Below the pieces are notes generated by a model that made no database searches, was not told the DNA's origin, and saw only the letters and a list, made by a program, of their open reading frames with translations. A program made the translations under genes and the position numbers. A stretch of DNA of 33,295 nt from Oscillospiraceae bacterium (lineage in GTDB: Bacteria; Bacillota; Clostridia; Oscillospirales; Oscillospiraceae). Positions 17,272 to 25,223 of the stretch are shown in pieces. The stretch spans positions 1-33,295 of the forward strand of contig JAFQFP010000029.1 in assembly GCA_017398625.1 (NCBI GenBank), in the 5' to 3' direction. Every line of letters starts with the position of its first letter. Within the stretch, counting starts at the first letter, position 1.

Positions 17272-17607
17272 TTACTTGACCTCCTTAATGGAAATGAAGC
17301 GCAGCTCGTTCAGGGGCTTACCCATCTTGTCGGCAACGATTGCCATGAGCATTGCGGCGGTTTTAGGCTCCACATCGTGAAGCTTCAGCTCACCGGCGGA
17401 GCCGGGAGCGGTGGGGGCGGCAGCGGGAGCAGCCGCGGCAGCTACGGGAGCAGGGGTGGGAAGATCGGCTTTTTTCTTGTTCTCAATGGAAACGAAGATC
17501 TTACCCATGACCATCACAACGACCATCAGCAGGATGATGCCGAAGAAAACCACCGCGTAACCCAGCAGTGCCAAAATGCCTGCGTCCAGCACACTAATGT
17601 TTTCCAT
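17272..17607 (-). CDS. OadG-family small membrane subunit
   Basis: 111 aa. One N-terminal membrane span (about residues 9-35, [21 protein letters not shown]) is followed by a short basic stretch, an Ala/Pro-rich linker (about 50-73), and a C-terminal [21 protein letters not shown] segment typical of the gamma/delta subunits of Na+-pumping decarboxylases. It anchors the soluble carboxyltransferase to the membrane beta subunit and helps assembly. Named OadG or MmdD depending on the complex. AGGAGG precedes the ATG; stop and next start are almost touching. Confidence 0.9.
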   Translation of the reverse strand: MENISVLDAGILALLGYAVVFFGIILLMVVVMVMGKIFVSIENKKKADLPTPAPVAAAAAPAAAPTAPGSAGELKLHDVEPKTAAMLMAIVADKMGKPLNELRFISIKEVK

Positions 17608-17616
17608 AATGCCTCC

Positions 17617-18999
17617 TTACGCCTCAACGATGGTGTAGGTAGCCATGTTCTCTTCCTTTGCCTTGCGCTCCTCAAAGAACTTCTCAGCCAGATTGGGGAA
17701 GGCGATGTAGCTCAGCACATCCTCGTCGGACTTGGCAATGCCTGCCAGCTTTTCACGGGTGGGTTCCACGATGGGCTCCAGAGAGTCGGCATAGCGGCCG
17801 GAGAGAGGCTGCTCGTCGCCAAGGATCATCTTCTGAATGTCAGCATCGATGGGAGCGGGGGTACGGCCGTACTCGCCGCGGCAGTAAGCCTTGATCTCCT
17901 TGGAGACGGTCTTGTAGCGCTGGCCGTCCAGCACATTGCGCACAGCCTGCACGCCGACCATCTGAGAGGTGGGAGTGACCAGAGGGGGATAACCCATGTC
18001 GGCACGGACCTTGGGAGTCTCAGCCAGAGCCTCGTCAAACTTATCCAGAGCATTCATCTGCTTGAGCTGGCTCAGCAGGTTGCTCAGCATACCGCCGGGA
18101 ACCTGATAGGTCAGGCACTGGGTATCGGTAGCCATAGCCTTGGGCATCATGGTGCCGTCGGCAATAAACTCGTCACGCACGCCCTTGAAGTAGTCTGCCA
18201 TGGCCTTGGTGGCGGCATCGTCGATGTCCACCTCGTAGCCCAGCTGACGCAGAGCGTAAGCCAGAGTTTCGGTAGCGGGCTGGGAAGTACCGCCGGAGAA
18301 GGGAGAAATGGCGGTGTCGATGATATCCACGCCTGCCTCAACTGCCTTCAGATAGGTCATGAAAGCAAGACCGGTGGTGGAGTGGGTATGCAGGTCGATG
18401 GGCATATCCACGGCATCCTTAATGGCGGAAACCAGATCGTAGGCCTCCTGAGGACCCATGATGCCTGCCATGTCCTTGATGCAGATGGTGGAAGCGCCCA
18501 TTTCCTTCAGCTCCTTCACCATTTCCACATACTTGGCATGGGTATGGACGGGAGAGGTGGTGTAGGAAATGGTACCGGAAGCGATGGCACCGGCGTTGAC
18601 GGTGGCTTCCATGGCGACCTTTAGGTTATTTACATCGTTCAGGGCGTCGAAAATACGGATCACATCAATGCCGTTTTCCACAGCCTTCTGGACGAACAGC
18701 TTCACAAAGTCATCGGGGTAGTGGGAGTAGCCCAGAACATTCTGACCGCGCAGCAGCATCTGCAGCTTGGTGTTGGGCATCTTGGCGCGGATCTTGCGCA
18801 GACGCTCCCAAGGATCTTCGTGCAGATAGCGCAGACAGACATCAAAGGTAGCGCCGCCCCAGCACTCCGCAGCGTAGAAGCCGGCCTTGTCGATGGTCTC
18901 CAGCATGGACTCGAACTTGGCGTAGGGCAGGCGGGTGGCGATCAGAGACTGGTTTGCGTCACGCAGAACAGTCTCTACGAACTGAACTTTTCTTGCCAT
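17617..18999 (-). CDS. oadA: Oxaloacetate decarboxylase alpha subunit (carboxyltransferase)
   Basis: Moves the carboxyl group of oxaloacetate to biotin, leaving pyruvate. 460 aa. A TIM-barrel CT domain opens with VETVLRDANQSLIATR (family form is LRDAHQS, so His is Asn here). The conserved lysine that is carbamylated lies in CIKDMAGIMGP, and the metal-binding HxH in DLHTHSTTGLAF. The C-terminal PYC/OADA-type conserved region follows, but the protein stops without a biotinyl domain; that is encoded two genes on. Start: an ATG at 19017 overlaps the ribosome-binding GGAGGT itself, so the ATG at 18999, 11 nt beyond it, is preferred. Alternatives are the carboxyltransferase half of a pyruvate carboxylase or transcarboxylase, but the OadB/OadG neighbours favour the Na+ pump. 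Confidence 0.93.
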   Translation of the reverse strand: MARKVQFVETVLRDANQSLIATRLPYAKFESMLETIDKAGFYAAECWGGATFDVCLRYLHEDPWERLRKIRAKMPNTKLQMLLRGQNVLGYSHYPDDFVKLFVQKAVENGIDVIRIFDALNDVNNLKVAMEATVNAGAIASGTISYTTSPVHTHAKYVEMVKELKEMGASTICIKDMAGIMGPQEAYDLVSAIKDAVDMPIDLHTHSTTGLAFMTYLKAVEAGVDIIDTAISPFSGGTSQPATETLAYALRQLGYEVDIDDAATKAMADYFKGVRDEFIADGTMMPKAMATDTQCLTYQVPGGMLSNLLSQLKQMNALDKFDEALAETPKVRADMGYPPLVTPTSQMVGVQAVRNVLDGQRYKTVSKEIKAYCRGEYGRTPAPIDADIQKMILGDEQPLSGRYADSLEPIVEPTREKLAGIAKSDEDVLSYIAFPNLAEKFFEERKAKEENMATYTIVEA

Positions 19000-19357
19000 A
19001 TTGTATTGAACCTCCATAGGAAGAATTTTAGACGGTATTCGCAAAATACGGTAAAAAACTGGGAAATTTCCGCAAAAACCCCAATCTTCACCAAATACAT
19101 TCTAACACATAGATGTAAGAAAGTAAACCCATTTTTTCGATAATTTTATATCGCTTTTACCCTATAGCAATCAAGATAATCGCCTACACAGACAAAACAG
19201 CCACCGTTTGGTTAGAAAAAATTAACAGTTTTGCTTATTGATTTTTTTTTACCGATAGTGTATGATAAAATTGCAAAATATGGGATACCGGTTTGGAAAA
19301 CCGAAGGCTCGGTGATCCATGCGGTATTACTTTAATTATGAAAGAGGTATAAGCAAT
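19000..19357. promoter_or_regulatory. Divergent control region between oadA and pckA
   Basis: A 358-bp interval without a gene. Decarboxylase promoter (minus): TTTACT (19127-19122), 17 nt, TAGAAT (19104-19099) with extended TGT. pckA promoter (plus): TTGATT (19238-19243), 17 nt, TATGAT (19261-19266). The roughly 110 bp between them is A+T-rich and may hold shared operator sites, but no clear palindrome stands out. The pckA leader contains a compact foldable segment (19280-19320). Confidence 0.7.
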
Positions 19358-20962
19358 ATGGCACAGATCGATCTGAGCAAGTATGGTATCACCGGCACTA
19401 CCGAGATCGTCTACAATCCCTCCTACGAGCAGCTGTTCGAGGCAGAGATGGATCCTTCTCTGGAAGGCTTTGAAAAGGGTCAGCTGACGGAGCTGGGCGC
19501 AGTGAATGTTATGACCGGCATCTATACCGGCCGCTCCCCCAAAGACAAGTTCATCGTTATGGACGATGTTTCTAAGGACACCGTGTGGTGGACCTCCGAC
19601 GAGTTTAAGAACGACAATAAGCCCGCCTCCAAGGAAGCTTGGGATGAGTGCAAGAAGCTCGCCATCGAGCAGCTGTCCAATAAGAAGCTGTATGTTATGG
19701 ATGTTTTCTGCGGCACCAACCCCGATTCCCGCATGGCGATCCGCTTCATCATGGAAGTGGCATGGCAGGCGCACTTCGTGAAGAATATGTTCATCGCTCC
19801 CACCGCTGAGGAGCTGGTCGACTTCAAGCCTGACTTCATTTCCTACAATGCTGCCAAGGCTAAGGTCACCAACTACAAGGAGCTGGGTCTGAACTCCGAG
19901 ACCGCTGCCATCTTCAATCTGACCGAGCGCGAGCAGGTGATCCTGAACACATGGTACGGTGGCGAGATGAAGAAGGGTATGTTCTCCATGATGAACTACT
20001 ACCTGCCTCTGAACGGCATGGCTTCCATGCACTGCTCCGCCAACACCGACATGAACGGCGAGAACACCGCTCTGTTCTTCGGTCTGTCCGGCACCGGCAA
20101 GACCACCCTGTCCACCGATCCCAAGCGTCTGCTGATCGGTGACGACGAGCACGGCTGGGACGATAACGGCATTTTCAACTTCGAGGGCGGCTGCTATGCC
20201 AAGGTCATCAATCTGGATAAGGACTCCGAGCCCGACATCTACAATGCCATCAAGCGCAACGCTCTGCTGGAGAATGTGACCGTGGACGAGAACGGTGTCT
20301 GCGACTTCGCTGACGGCTCCGTCACCGAGAACACCCGCGTTTCCTATCCCATCGACCACATCGAGAAGATCGTGCGCCCCGTGTCCGCAGGTCCCGATGC
20401 CAAGAATGTCATCTTCCTGTCTGCCGATGCCTTCGGCGTTCTGCCTCCCGTGTCCATTCTGACCCCCGAGCAGACCCAGTACTACTTCCTGTCCGGCTTT
20501 ACCTCCAAGCTGGCAGGCACCGAGCGCGGCATCACCGAGCCCACTCCCACCTTCTCCGCTTGCTTCGGCCAGGCATTCCTGGAACTGCATCCCACCAAGT
20601 ACGGTGAGGAGCTGGTGAAGAAGATGGAGAAGTCCGGCGCAAAGGCTTATCTGGTCAACACCGGCTGGAACGGCACCGGCAAGCGTATTTCCATCAAGGA
20701 CACCCGCGGCATCATCGACGCTATTCTGGATGGTTCCATTCTGAAGGCTGAGACCAAGACCATTCCTTACTTCAATCTGGAAGTGCCCACCGCACTGCCC
20801 GGCGTTGACAGCGGTATTCTGGATCCCAGAGACACCTATGCCGATGCTGCCCAGTGGGAGGAGAAGGCAAAGGATCTGTCTGCCCGCTTCATCAAGAATT
20901 TCGTCAAGTACACCGGCAACGATGCCGGCAAGGCTCTGGTTGCAGCAGGCCCCCAGCTCTAA
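19358..20962 (+). CDS. pckA: Phosphoenolpyruvate carboxykinase (ATP)
   Basis: Interconverts oxaloacetate + ATP and PEP + CO2 + ADP. In many anaerobes it runs toward oxaloacetate, gaining ATP. 534 aa, normal for the ATP-dependent class. The kinase-1a P-loop [14 protein letters not shown] is at 242-255; the ATP-type signature [24 protein letters not shown] follows, and RVSYPIDHI and FGVLPPVS are present. The N-terminal [21 protein letters not shown] is family-typical. A longer reading from 19319 is possible, but AAAGAGG sits correctly for the ATG at 19358. It has its own promoter and terminator, and diverges from the decarboxylase operon. Confidence 0.98.
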   Translation: MAQIDLSKYGITGTTEIVYNPSYEQLFEAEMDPSLEGFEKGQLTELGAVNVMTGIYTGRSPKDKFIVMDDVSKDTVWWTSDEFKNDNKPASKEAWDECKKLAIEQLSNKKLYVMDVFCGTNPDSRMAIRFIMEVAWQAHFVKNMFIAPTAEELVDFKPDFISYNAAKAKVTNYKELGLNSETAAIFNLTEREQVILNTWYGGEMKKGMFSMMNYYLPLNGMASMHCSANTDMNGENTALFFGLSGTGKTTLSTDPKRLLIGDDEHGWDDNGIFNFEGGCYAKVINLDKDSEPDIYNAIKRNALLENVTVDENGVCDFADGSVTENTRVSYPIDHIEKIVRPVSAGPDAKNVIFLSADAFGVLPPVSILTPEQTQYYFLSGFTSKLAGTERGITEPTPTFSACFGQAFLELHPTKYGEELVKKMEKSGAKAYLVNTGWNGTGKRISIKDTRGIIDAILDGSILKAETKTIPYFNLEVPTALPGVDSGILDPRDTYADAAQWEEKAKDLSARFIKNFVKYTGNDAGKALVAAGPQL

Positions 20963-20974
20963 TTCCATAAAAAT

Positions 20975-21009
20975 GCTCCCGGCAGATGCTTTCTGCCGGG
21001 AGCTCTTTT
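20975..21009 (+). terminator. Intrinsic terminator of pckA
   Basis: GCTCCCGGCAGA (20975-20986) pairs perfectly with TCTGCCGGGAGC (20992-21003), then TCTTTTATT. Confidence 0.93.
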
Positions 21010-21116
21010 ATTGCGCATGGAATTGAGGAATACCGGGGGGCATACATGGGGAAGGCTAAGTGCAAAATGACCAGCCTGCAGCTCTTTTCCGGCGGGATTT
21101 TTGCCACACTCTCCAC

Positions 21117-21145
21117 TTGACCCTATATAAAAGCTATGTTATATT
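21117..21145 (+). promoter_or_regulatory. guaB promoter
   Basis: TTGACC (21117-21122), 17 nt, TATATT (21140-21145) with an extended TGT before the -10. A leader of about 70 nt follows. No PurR or guanine-riboswitch signature was recognised in it. Confidence 0.75.
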
Positions 21146-21223
21146 ATAAGGTAATTAAAACCCGAAAACCTGCAAAAAAACAGGGAACAGGGCGGAAAAT
21201 ACAAATTTTAGGAGGAAATTCCA

Positions 21224-22729
21224 ATGGCGTTTTTCTATTCGGAGCCCAGCCACACCTTTAGCGAGTATCTGCTGATCCCCGGCTACACTTCGGAAGAGTG
21301 CGTGCCGGATCGGGTAAACCTGCGCACCCCTCTGACCAAGTACCGCAAGGGCGTTGAAGAGCCTGCGATTTCCCTGAATATTCCCATGACCTCTGCAATC
21401 ATGCAGTCCGTTTCCAACGATACCCTTGCCATCGCGCTGGCAAAGGAGGGCGGTTTGAGCTTCATTTTCGGCTCTCAGTCCATTGCGTCCCAGGCAGCTA
21501 TGGTGGCAAAGGTGAAGAATCACAAGGCCGGCTTCGTGGTTTCCGCCTCCAATCTGACCCCGGATGCTACTTTGGCAGATGTTCTGGAGCTGAAGGAGCG
21601 CAACGGCTTCTCCACGGTGGCAATCACCGCCGACGGCTCTGCCAACGGTAAGCTGCTGGGTATCGTTACCAGCCGTGATTACCGTGTTTCCCGTATGGAC
21701 GGCACCGAGAAGGTGGAGTCCTTCATGACCCCCCGGGAAAAGCTGATCACGGCTCCCGCCAGCACTACGCTGAAGGAAGCCAACGACATCATCTGGGAAC
21801 ACAAGCTGAACAGCCTGCCCATCGTGGACGACAACGACAATCTGATGTATTTCGTATTCCGTAAGGACTACGCTTCCCATAAGGCAAATCCTCTGGAGCT
21901 GCTGGACAGCCAGAAGCGCTATCTGGTGGGCGCGGGCATCAACTCCCGTGACTATGCCCAGCGGATCCCCGCTCTGCTGGAGGCGGGTGCGGATGTGCTG
22001 TGTATCGACTCCTCCGAGGGATACACCTGCTGGCAAGAAAAGACCATCGCATGGGTCCGTGAGAACTACGGCGACAGCGTGAAGATCGGCGCAGGCAATG
22101 TTGTGGATCGGGACGGCTTCCTGTTCCTTGCCAAGGCAGGCGCAGACTTCGTGAAGGTGGGCATCGGCGGCGGTTCCATCTGCATCACCCGTGAGACCAA
22201 GGGTATCGGCAGAGGTCAGGCTACCGCGCTGATCGAGGTCGCTGCAGCCCGTGACGAGTATTTCAAGGAGACCGGCATCTATGTGCCCATCTGCTCTGAC
22301 GGCGGCATCGTTCACGATTACCACATGACTCTTGCACTGGCTATGGGCGCTGACTTCATGATGCTGGGCCGCTACTTTGCCCGTTTTGACGAAAGCCCCA
22401 CCAATAAGGTCATGGTCAACGGCGCGTATATGAAGGAATACTGGGGCGAGGGCTCCAACCGTGCCCGGAACTGGCAGCGCTACGATCTGGGCGGCTCCAC
22501 AAAGCTCAGCTTCGAGGAAGGCGTGGACTCCTATGTCACCTACGCCGGTCCTCTGCATGACAATGTGGAGGCAAGCCTGTACAAAGTCAAGAGCACCATG
22601 TGCAACTGCGGTGTGATCACCATTCCCGACCTGCAGAGAGAGGCAAAGCTGACGCTGGTATCCTCTGTTTCCATTGTGGAAGGCGGCTACCATGATGTGA
22701 CCCTACGCTCCGCTTCTCCCGTAAAATAA
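21224..22729 (+). CDS. guaB: IMP dehydrogenase, Tritrichomonas-like type
   Basis: Oxidises IMP to XMP with NAD+, the committed step of guanine nucleotide synthesis. 501 aa, with two CBS domains inserted in the barrel (about residues 100-220). Catalytic Cys320 lies in [20 protein letters not shown], not the GIGPGSICTTR of typical bacterial GuaB. The mobile flap [12 protein letters not shown] holds the Arg419-Tyr420 pair, and the C-terminus contains KSTMCNCG. These motifs, the length and the residue numbering (Cys319, Arg418-Tyr419, about 503 aa in the parasite) match my memory of the Tritrichomonas foetus enzyme very closely. TAGGAGGAAA precedes the ATG. It is a single-gene unit with its own promoter and terminator. 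Confidence 0.96.
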   Translation: MAFFYSEPSHTFSEYLLIPGYTSEECVPDRVNLRTPLTKYRKGVEEPAISLNIPMTSAIMQSVSNDTLAIALAKEGGLSFIFGSQSIASQAAMVAKVKNHKAGFVVSASNLTPDATLADVLELKERNGFSTVAITADGSANGKLLGIVTSRDYRVSRMDGTEKVESFMTPREKLITAPASTTLKEANDIIWEHKLNSLPIVDDNDNLMYFVFRKDYASHKANPLELLDSQKRYLVGAGINSRDYAQRIPALLEAGADVLCIDSSEGYTCWQEKTIAWVRENYGDSVKIGAGNVVDRDGFLFLAKAGADFVKVGIGGGSICITRETKGIGRGQATALIEVAAARDEYFKETGIYVPICSDGGIVHDYHMTLALAMGADFMMLGRYFARFDESPTNKVMVNGAYMKEYWGEGSNRARNWQRYDLGGSTKLSFEEGVDSYVTYAGPLHDNVEASLYKVKSTMCNCGVITIPDLQREAKLTLVSSVSIVEGGYHDVTLRSASPVK

Positions 22730-22734
22730 TATTC

Positions 22735-22766
22735 AAAAGCAGGACGCAACGCGTCCTGCTTTTTTT
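22735..22766 (+). terminator. Intrinsic terminator of guaB
   Basis: AAAAGCAGGACGC (22735-22747), loop AAC, GCGTCCTGCTTTT (22751-22763), then more T. The A-run on the left arm makes it potentially bidirectional. Confidence 0.92.
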
Positions 22767-22855
22767 ACAGACGCCGCTTTTCTCCGGTATTGGTATACCT
22801 TTTCGGTGGAAAATTTCGATTTGTCGAGTAGATCGGTTTGCACAATCGTATACTG

Positions 22856-22938
22856 TGTCATTGTGAGGCTTGCGAAGCAAGCTGTGAAAGCTTTTTGGAT
22901 GTGGATTCCCACGCCGCCTATGGCGGCTCGGAATGACA
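22856..22938. repeat. Interspersed palindromic repeat (copy B)
   Basis: Read on the minus strand it runs TGTCATTCCGAGCCGCC ... GCGGCGTGGGAATCC ... CTCACAATGACA. It shares both ends and the GTGGGAA-CC segment with the core at 2602-2690. It contains its own hairpins (GCTTGC-GAA-GCAAGC and GCCGCC-TAT-GGCGGC). It fills the gap between guaB and pdaA; nothing else is evident there. Confidence 0.75.
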
Positions 22939-22996
22939 ACTTTTTTCGATACTGCATTCATTTCACCGATAAAGCGGAATTTGGCGGATCGGCAGA

Positions 22997-23773
22997 TCAA
23001 CTGCTGAACAGGGTGTCGATGGAGGCGAAGGTATAGCCCATGGCTTCCCATTTTGTCAGCAGCTCGTCCAAAATGGCGGCGTTTGTCTGGGAGGTGGAGT
23101 GGAGCAGCACCACCGCGCCGTTGTGGATCCGGGGCAGCAGCTTATTAAATGCCTGCTCCGCCGTGGGCTGGGCATCGTTGTTCCAATCCACATAGGCAAG
23201 GCTCCAAAAAACAGTCTTATATCCCAGCTCCTGCGCCATTTTTAGGTTTTCCTCCGAATAGATCCCCTGCGGCGGGCGGTAATATTTAGGCAGCTCCTTG
23301 CCGGTGATGCCGTAAAACAACCCTTCCAGCTCTGTCAGCTCCTTGGAAAACTGCGCCTTATCCGACAGCTTGCTCATGTCATAGTGGTGCATGGTGTGGT
23401 TGCCTACGATATGTCCCTCATCCACCATCCGCCGCACCAGATCCGCATTTCTTTCTATGTAGTTGCCCACCAGAAAAAAGGCAGCAGGGGCATTGTGCTT
23501 TTTCAGCGCATCCAGTATTTTCTCGGTGCAGCCGTTTTCATAGCCTGCGTCAAAGGTCAGGTAGATGACCGGCTTGGTGGTGTCTCCCAGATAGGCACCG
23601 CCGTATTTGCTCAAATGGGCGGCATCGGCGGAGGCGATGGGTGCAGCGCCCTCCTGCCGGAAGCTGAGCCCCCAAGCGCCTGCGGCAATGCTTTGCCCGG
23701 TAAACTGTGCAACGATCAGCACCGCCAGCATGACGGCGGCGGTACAGACCAGAAAAAAGTCCCGTTTTTTCAT
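22997..23773 (-). CDS. pdaA: PdaA-type peptidoglycan deacetylase (delta-lactam synthesis, spore cortex)
   Basis: Removes N-acetyl from muramic acid so that muramic delta-lactam can form in spore cortex. 258 aa. An N-terminal membrane anchor/signal segment (about 5-24) precedes a NodB-fold domain. The sequence follows B. subtilis PdaA: AWGLSF, YLGDTTKPVIYLTFDAGYENG, GHIVGNHTMHH, YRPPQGIYSE, VFWSLAYVDW and LLHSTS. The second Asp of the usual TFDDG metal motif is replaced (Ala here, Asn in PdaA), fitting this subfamily. Start: the ATG at 23773 has GGGAGGGG upstream; a longer form from 23797 would place its start inside the terminator hairpin. Implies that the organism sporulates. Transcribed after nfnB. 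Confidence 0.9.
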   Translation of the reverse strand: MKKRDFFLVCTAAVMLAVLIVAQFTGQSIAAGAWGLSFRQEGAAPIASADAAHLSKYGGAYLGDTTKPVIYLTFDAGYENGCTEKILDALKKHNAPAAFFLVGNYIERNADLVRRMVDEGHIVGNHTMHHYDMSKLSDKAQFSKELTELEGLFYGITGKELPKYYRPPQGIYSEENLKMAQELGYKTVFWSLAYVDWNNDAQPTAEQAFNKLLPRIHNGAVVLLHSTSQTNAAILDELLTKWEAMGYTFASIDTLFSS

Positions 23774-23816
23774 AAAAAGATCCCCTCCCGTGGACAACCT
23801 ATGTCCGGGAGGGGAT
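23774..23816 (-). terminator. Terminator of nfnAB that overlaps the pdaA ribosome-binding site
   Basis: On the minus strand ATCCCCTCCC-GGACA, loop, TGTCC-a-CGGGAGGGGAT: a stem of about 15 bp with one bulge (23816-23780), followed by CTTTTT. The 3' arm GGGAGGGGAT is also the Shine-Dalgarno sequence of pdaA, and the T-run is its spacer before the ATG. Confidence 0.75.
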
Positions 23817-23827
23817 GGTTATGACAG

Positions 23828-25210
23828 TTATTTTTTTAAGAACGCATCGATGGCAGCGGCACCCTTTTTGCCTGCGCCCATGGCGAGAATCACGGTGGCG
23901 GCACCGGTAACGGCGTCACCGCCGGCGAACACACCCTCACGGGTGGTCATTTCGTTCTCATCCACGATCAGACAGCCCTTGCGGTTGGTTTCCAGACCGG
24001 GGGTGGTGGAGCGAATCAGAGGATTGGGGCTGGTGCCAAGAGACATGATCACCGTATCCACATCCAGAATGAACTCGCTGCCGGGGATCTCCACGGGACG
24101 GCGGCGGCCGGAAGCATCGGGCTCGCCCAGCTCCATGCGGATGCACTTCATGCCGCAGACTCTGCCGGTTTCGTCACCGAGGATGGCGATGGGATTGCAC
24201 AGGGTCTTGAACTCGATGCCCTCCTCCTTGGCGTGGTGCTGCTCTTCCTTACGGGCGGGCATTTCCGCCTCGCCCCGGCGGTAGACGATGTACACATTGT
24301 CGGCGCCCAGACGCATGGCACAGCGGGCGGCATCCATTGCCACATTACCGCCGCCCACAACGGCAACTGCCTTGGAGCGGATGATGGGGGTGTCGGCTTC
24401 CTCGGTGTATGCCTTCATCAGATTGGTACGGGTCAGATACTCATTGGCGGAGAACACACCGTTGAGGCTTTCGCCGGGAATGTTCATAAACATAGGCAGA
24501 CCGGCACCGGAGCCTACAAACACTGCCTTATAGCCCATTTCAAACAGCTCATCGATGCTGAGGACTCTGCCAATGACCATATTGGTCATGACTTCCACGC
24601 CCTGCGCCTCCAGTTTTTTGATCTCGTTGGCAACAATGGACTTGGGCAGACGGAATTCGGGGATGCCGTAGACCAGAACACCGCCGGCGGTGTGCAGGGC
24701 TTCAAACATGGTGACTTGATAGCCCAGCTTTGCCAGATCGGAAGCGGCGGTCATACCGGCAGGACCGCTGCCGACCACAGCGACCTTGATGCCGTTGGAT
24801 TCCACCTTTTCGGGCATGGCATTGATATTTTCCCGGTACCAGTCCGCGACAAAGCGCTCCAATCTGCCGATGGCCACCGGTTCACCTTTGATACCCCGGA
24901 CGCAGCGGCACTCACACTGGCTTTCCTGAGGGCAGACTCTGCCGGACAGGGCAGGCAGGGCGTTGGTGGAGGTAATGATCTCGTATGCCGCCTTAAAATC
25001 GCCCTCTTGAACCTTTGCGATAAATTCGGGGATGCGCACATTGACGGGGCAGCCCTCCACGCACTTGGGATTCTTGCACTTCAAGCAGCGTCCGGCTTCT
25101 TCTATCGCCATTTCCGGGGTGTAGCCCAGCGCCACTTCTTCAAAATTGCGGGCACGGATCTTGGGATCCTGCTCCGGCATGGGGGTCTTTACAAGTGTCA
25201 TATTCGCCAT
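23828..25210 (-). CDS. nfnB: NADH-dependent reduced ferredoxin:NADP+ oxidoreductase, large subunit (GltA/GltD-like)
   Basis: Large subunit of the electron-bifurcating NfnAB transhydrogenase. It carries FAD, two [4Fe-4S] clusters and an NADP(H) site. 460 aa. N-terminal cysteines Cys42, Cys45, Cys50 and Cys54 (RCLKCKNPKCVEGCP), with a second set at 93-103 (RVCPQESQCECRC). The FAD Rossmann motif is VVGSGPAGMTAASDLA near 145, the NAD(P) motif AVVGGGNVAMDAARCA, and the C-terminal FAD loop GVFAGGDAVTGAATV. Similar to glutamate synthase small subunits and often annotated 'gltA', but no glutamate synthase large subunit is near. The gene 13 bp upstream is the matching NfnA, which favours the bifurcating complex. 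AAGGAGGG precedes the ATG. Confidence 0.93.
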   Translation of the reverse strand: MANMTLVKTPMPEQDPKIRARNFEEVALGYTPEMAIEEAGRCLKCKNPKCVEGCPVNVRIPEFIAKVQEGDFKAAYEIITSTNALPALSGRVCPQESQCECRCVRGIKGEPVAIGRLERFVADWYRENINAMPEKVESNGIKVAVVGSGPAGMTAASDLAKLGYQVTMFEALHTAGGVLVYGIPEFRLPKSIVANEIKKLEAQGVEVMTNMVIGRVLSIDELFEMGYKAVFVGSGAGLPMFMNIPGESLNGVFSANEYLTRTNLMKAYTEEADTPIIRSKAVAVVGGGNVAMDAARCAMRLGADNVYIVYRRGEAEMPARKEEQHHAKEEGIEFKTLCNPIAILGDETGRVCGMKCIRMELGEPDASGRRRPVEIPGSEFILDVDTVIMSLGTSPNPLIRSTTPGLETNRKGCLIVDENEMTTREGVFAGGDAVTGAATVILAMGAGKKGAAAIDAFLKK

Positions 25211-25223
25211 AGCAGTACCCTCC

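Noticed and set aside
15654-18999. Methylmalonyl-CoA or glutaconyl-CoA decarboxylase
   Set aside because: The alpha subunit is a TIM-barrel pyruvate-carboxylase-type carboxyltransferase (LRDANQS, KDMAG, HTH motifs), not the crotonase-fold acyl-CoA carboxyltransferase that those pumps use.
21010-21116. Small RNA or SRP RNA between pckA and guaB
   Set aside because: No promoter, conserved SRP loop or stable fold beyond the pckA terminator was seen; the stretch looks like plain intergenic DNA.
23828-25210. Glutamate synthase small subunit GltD
   Set aside because: No large subunit is nearby and the adjacent partner is NfnA-like, so NfnB is the better reading, though many databases will say GltA/GltD.
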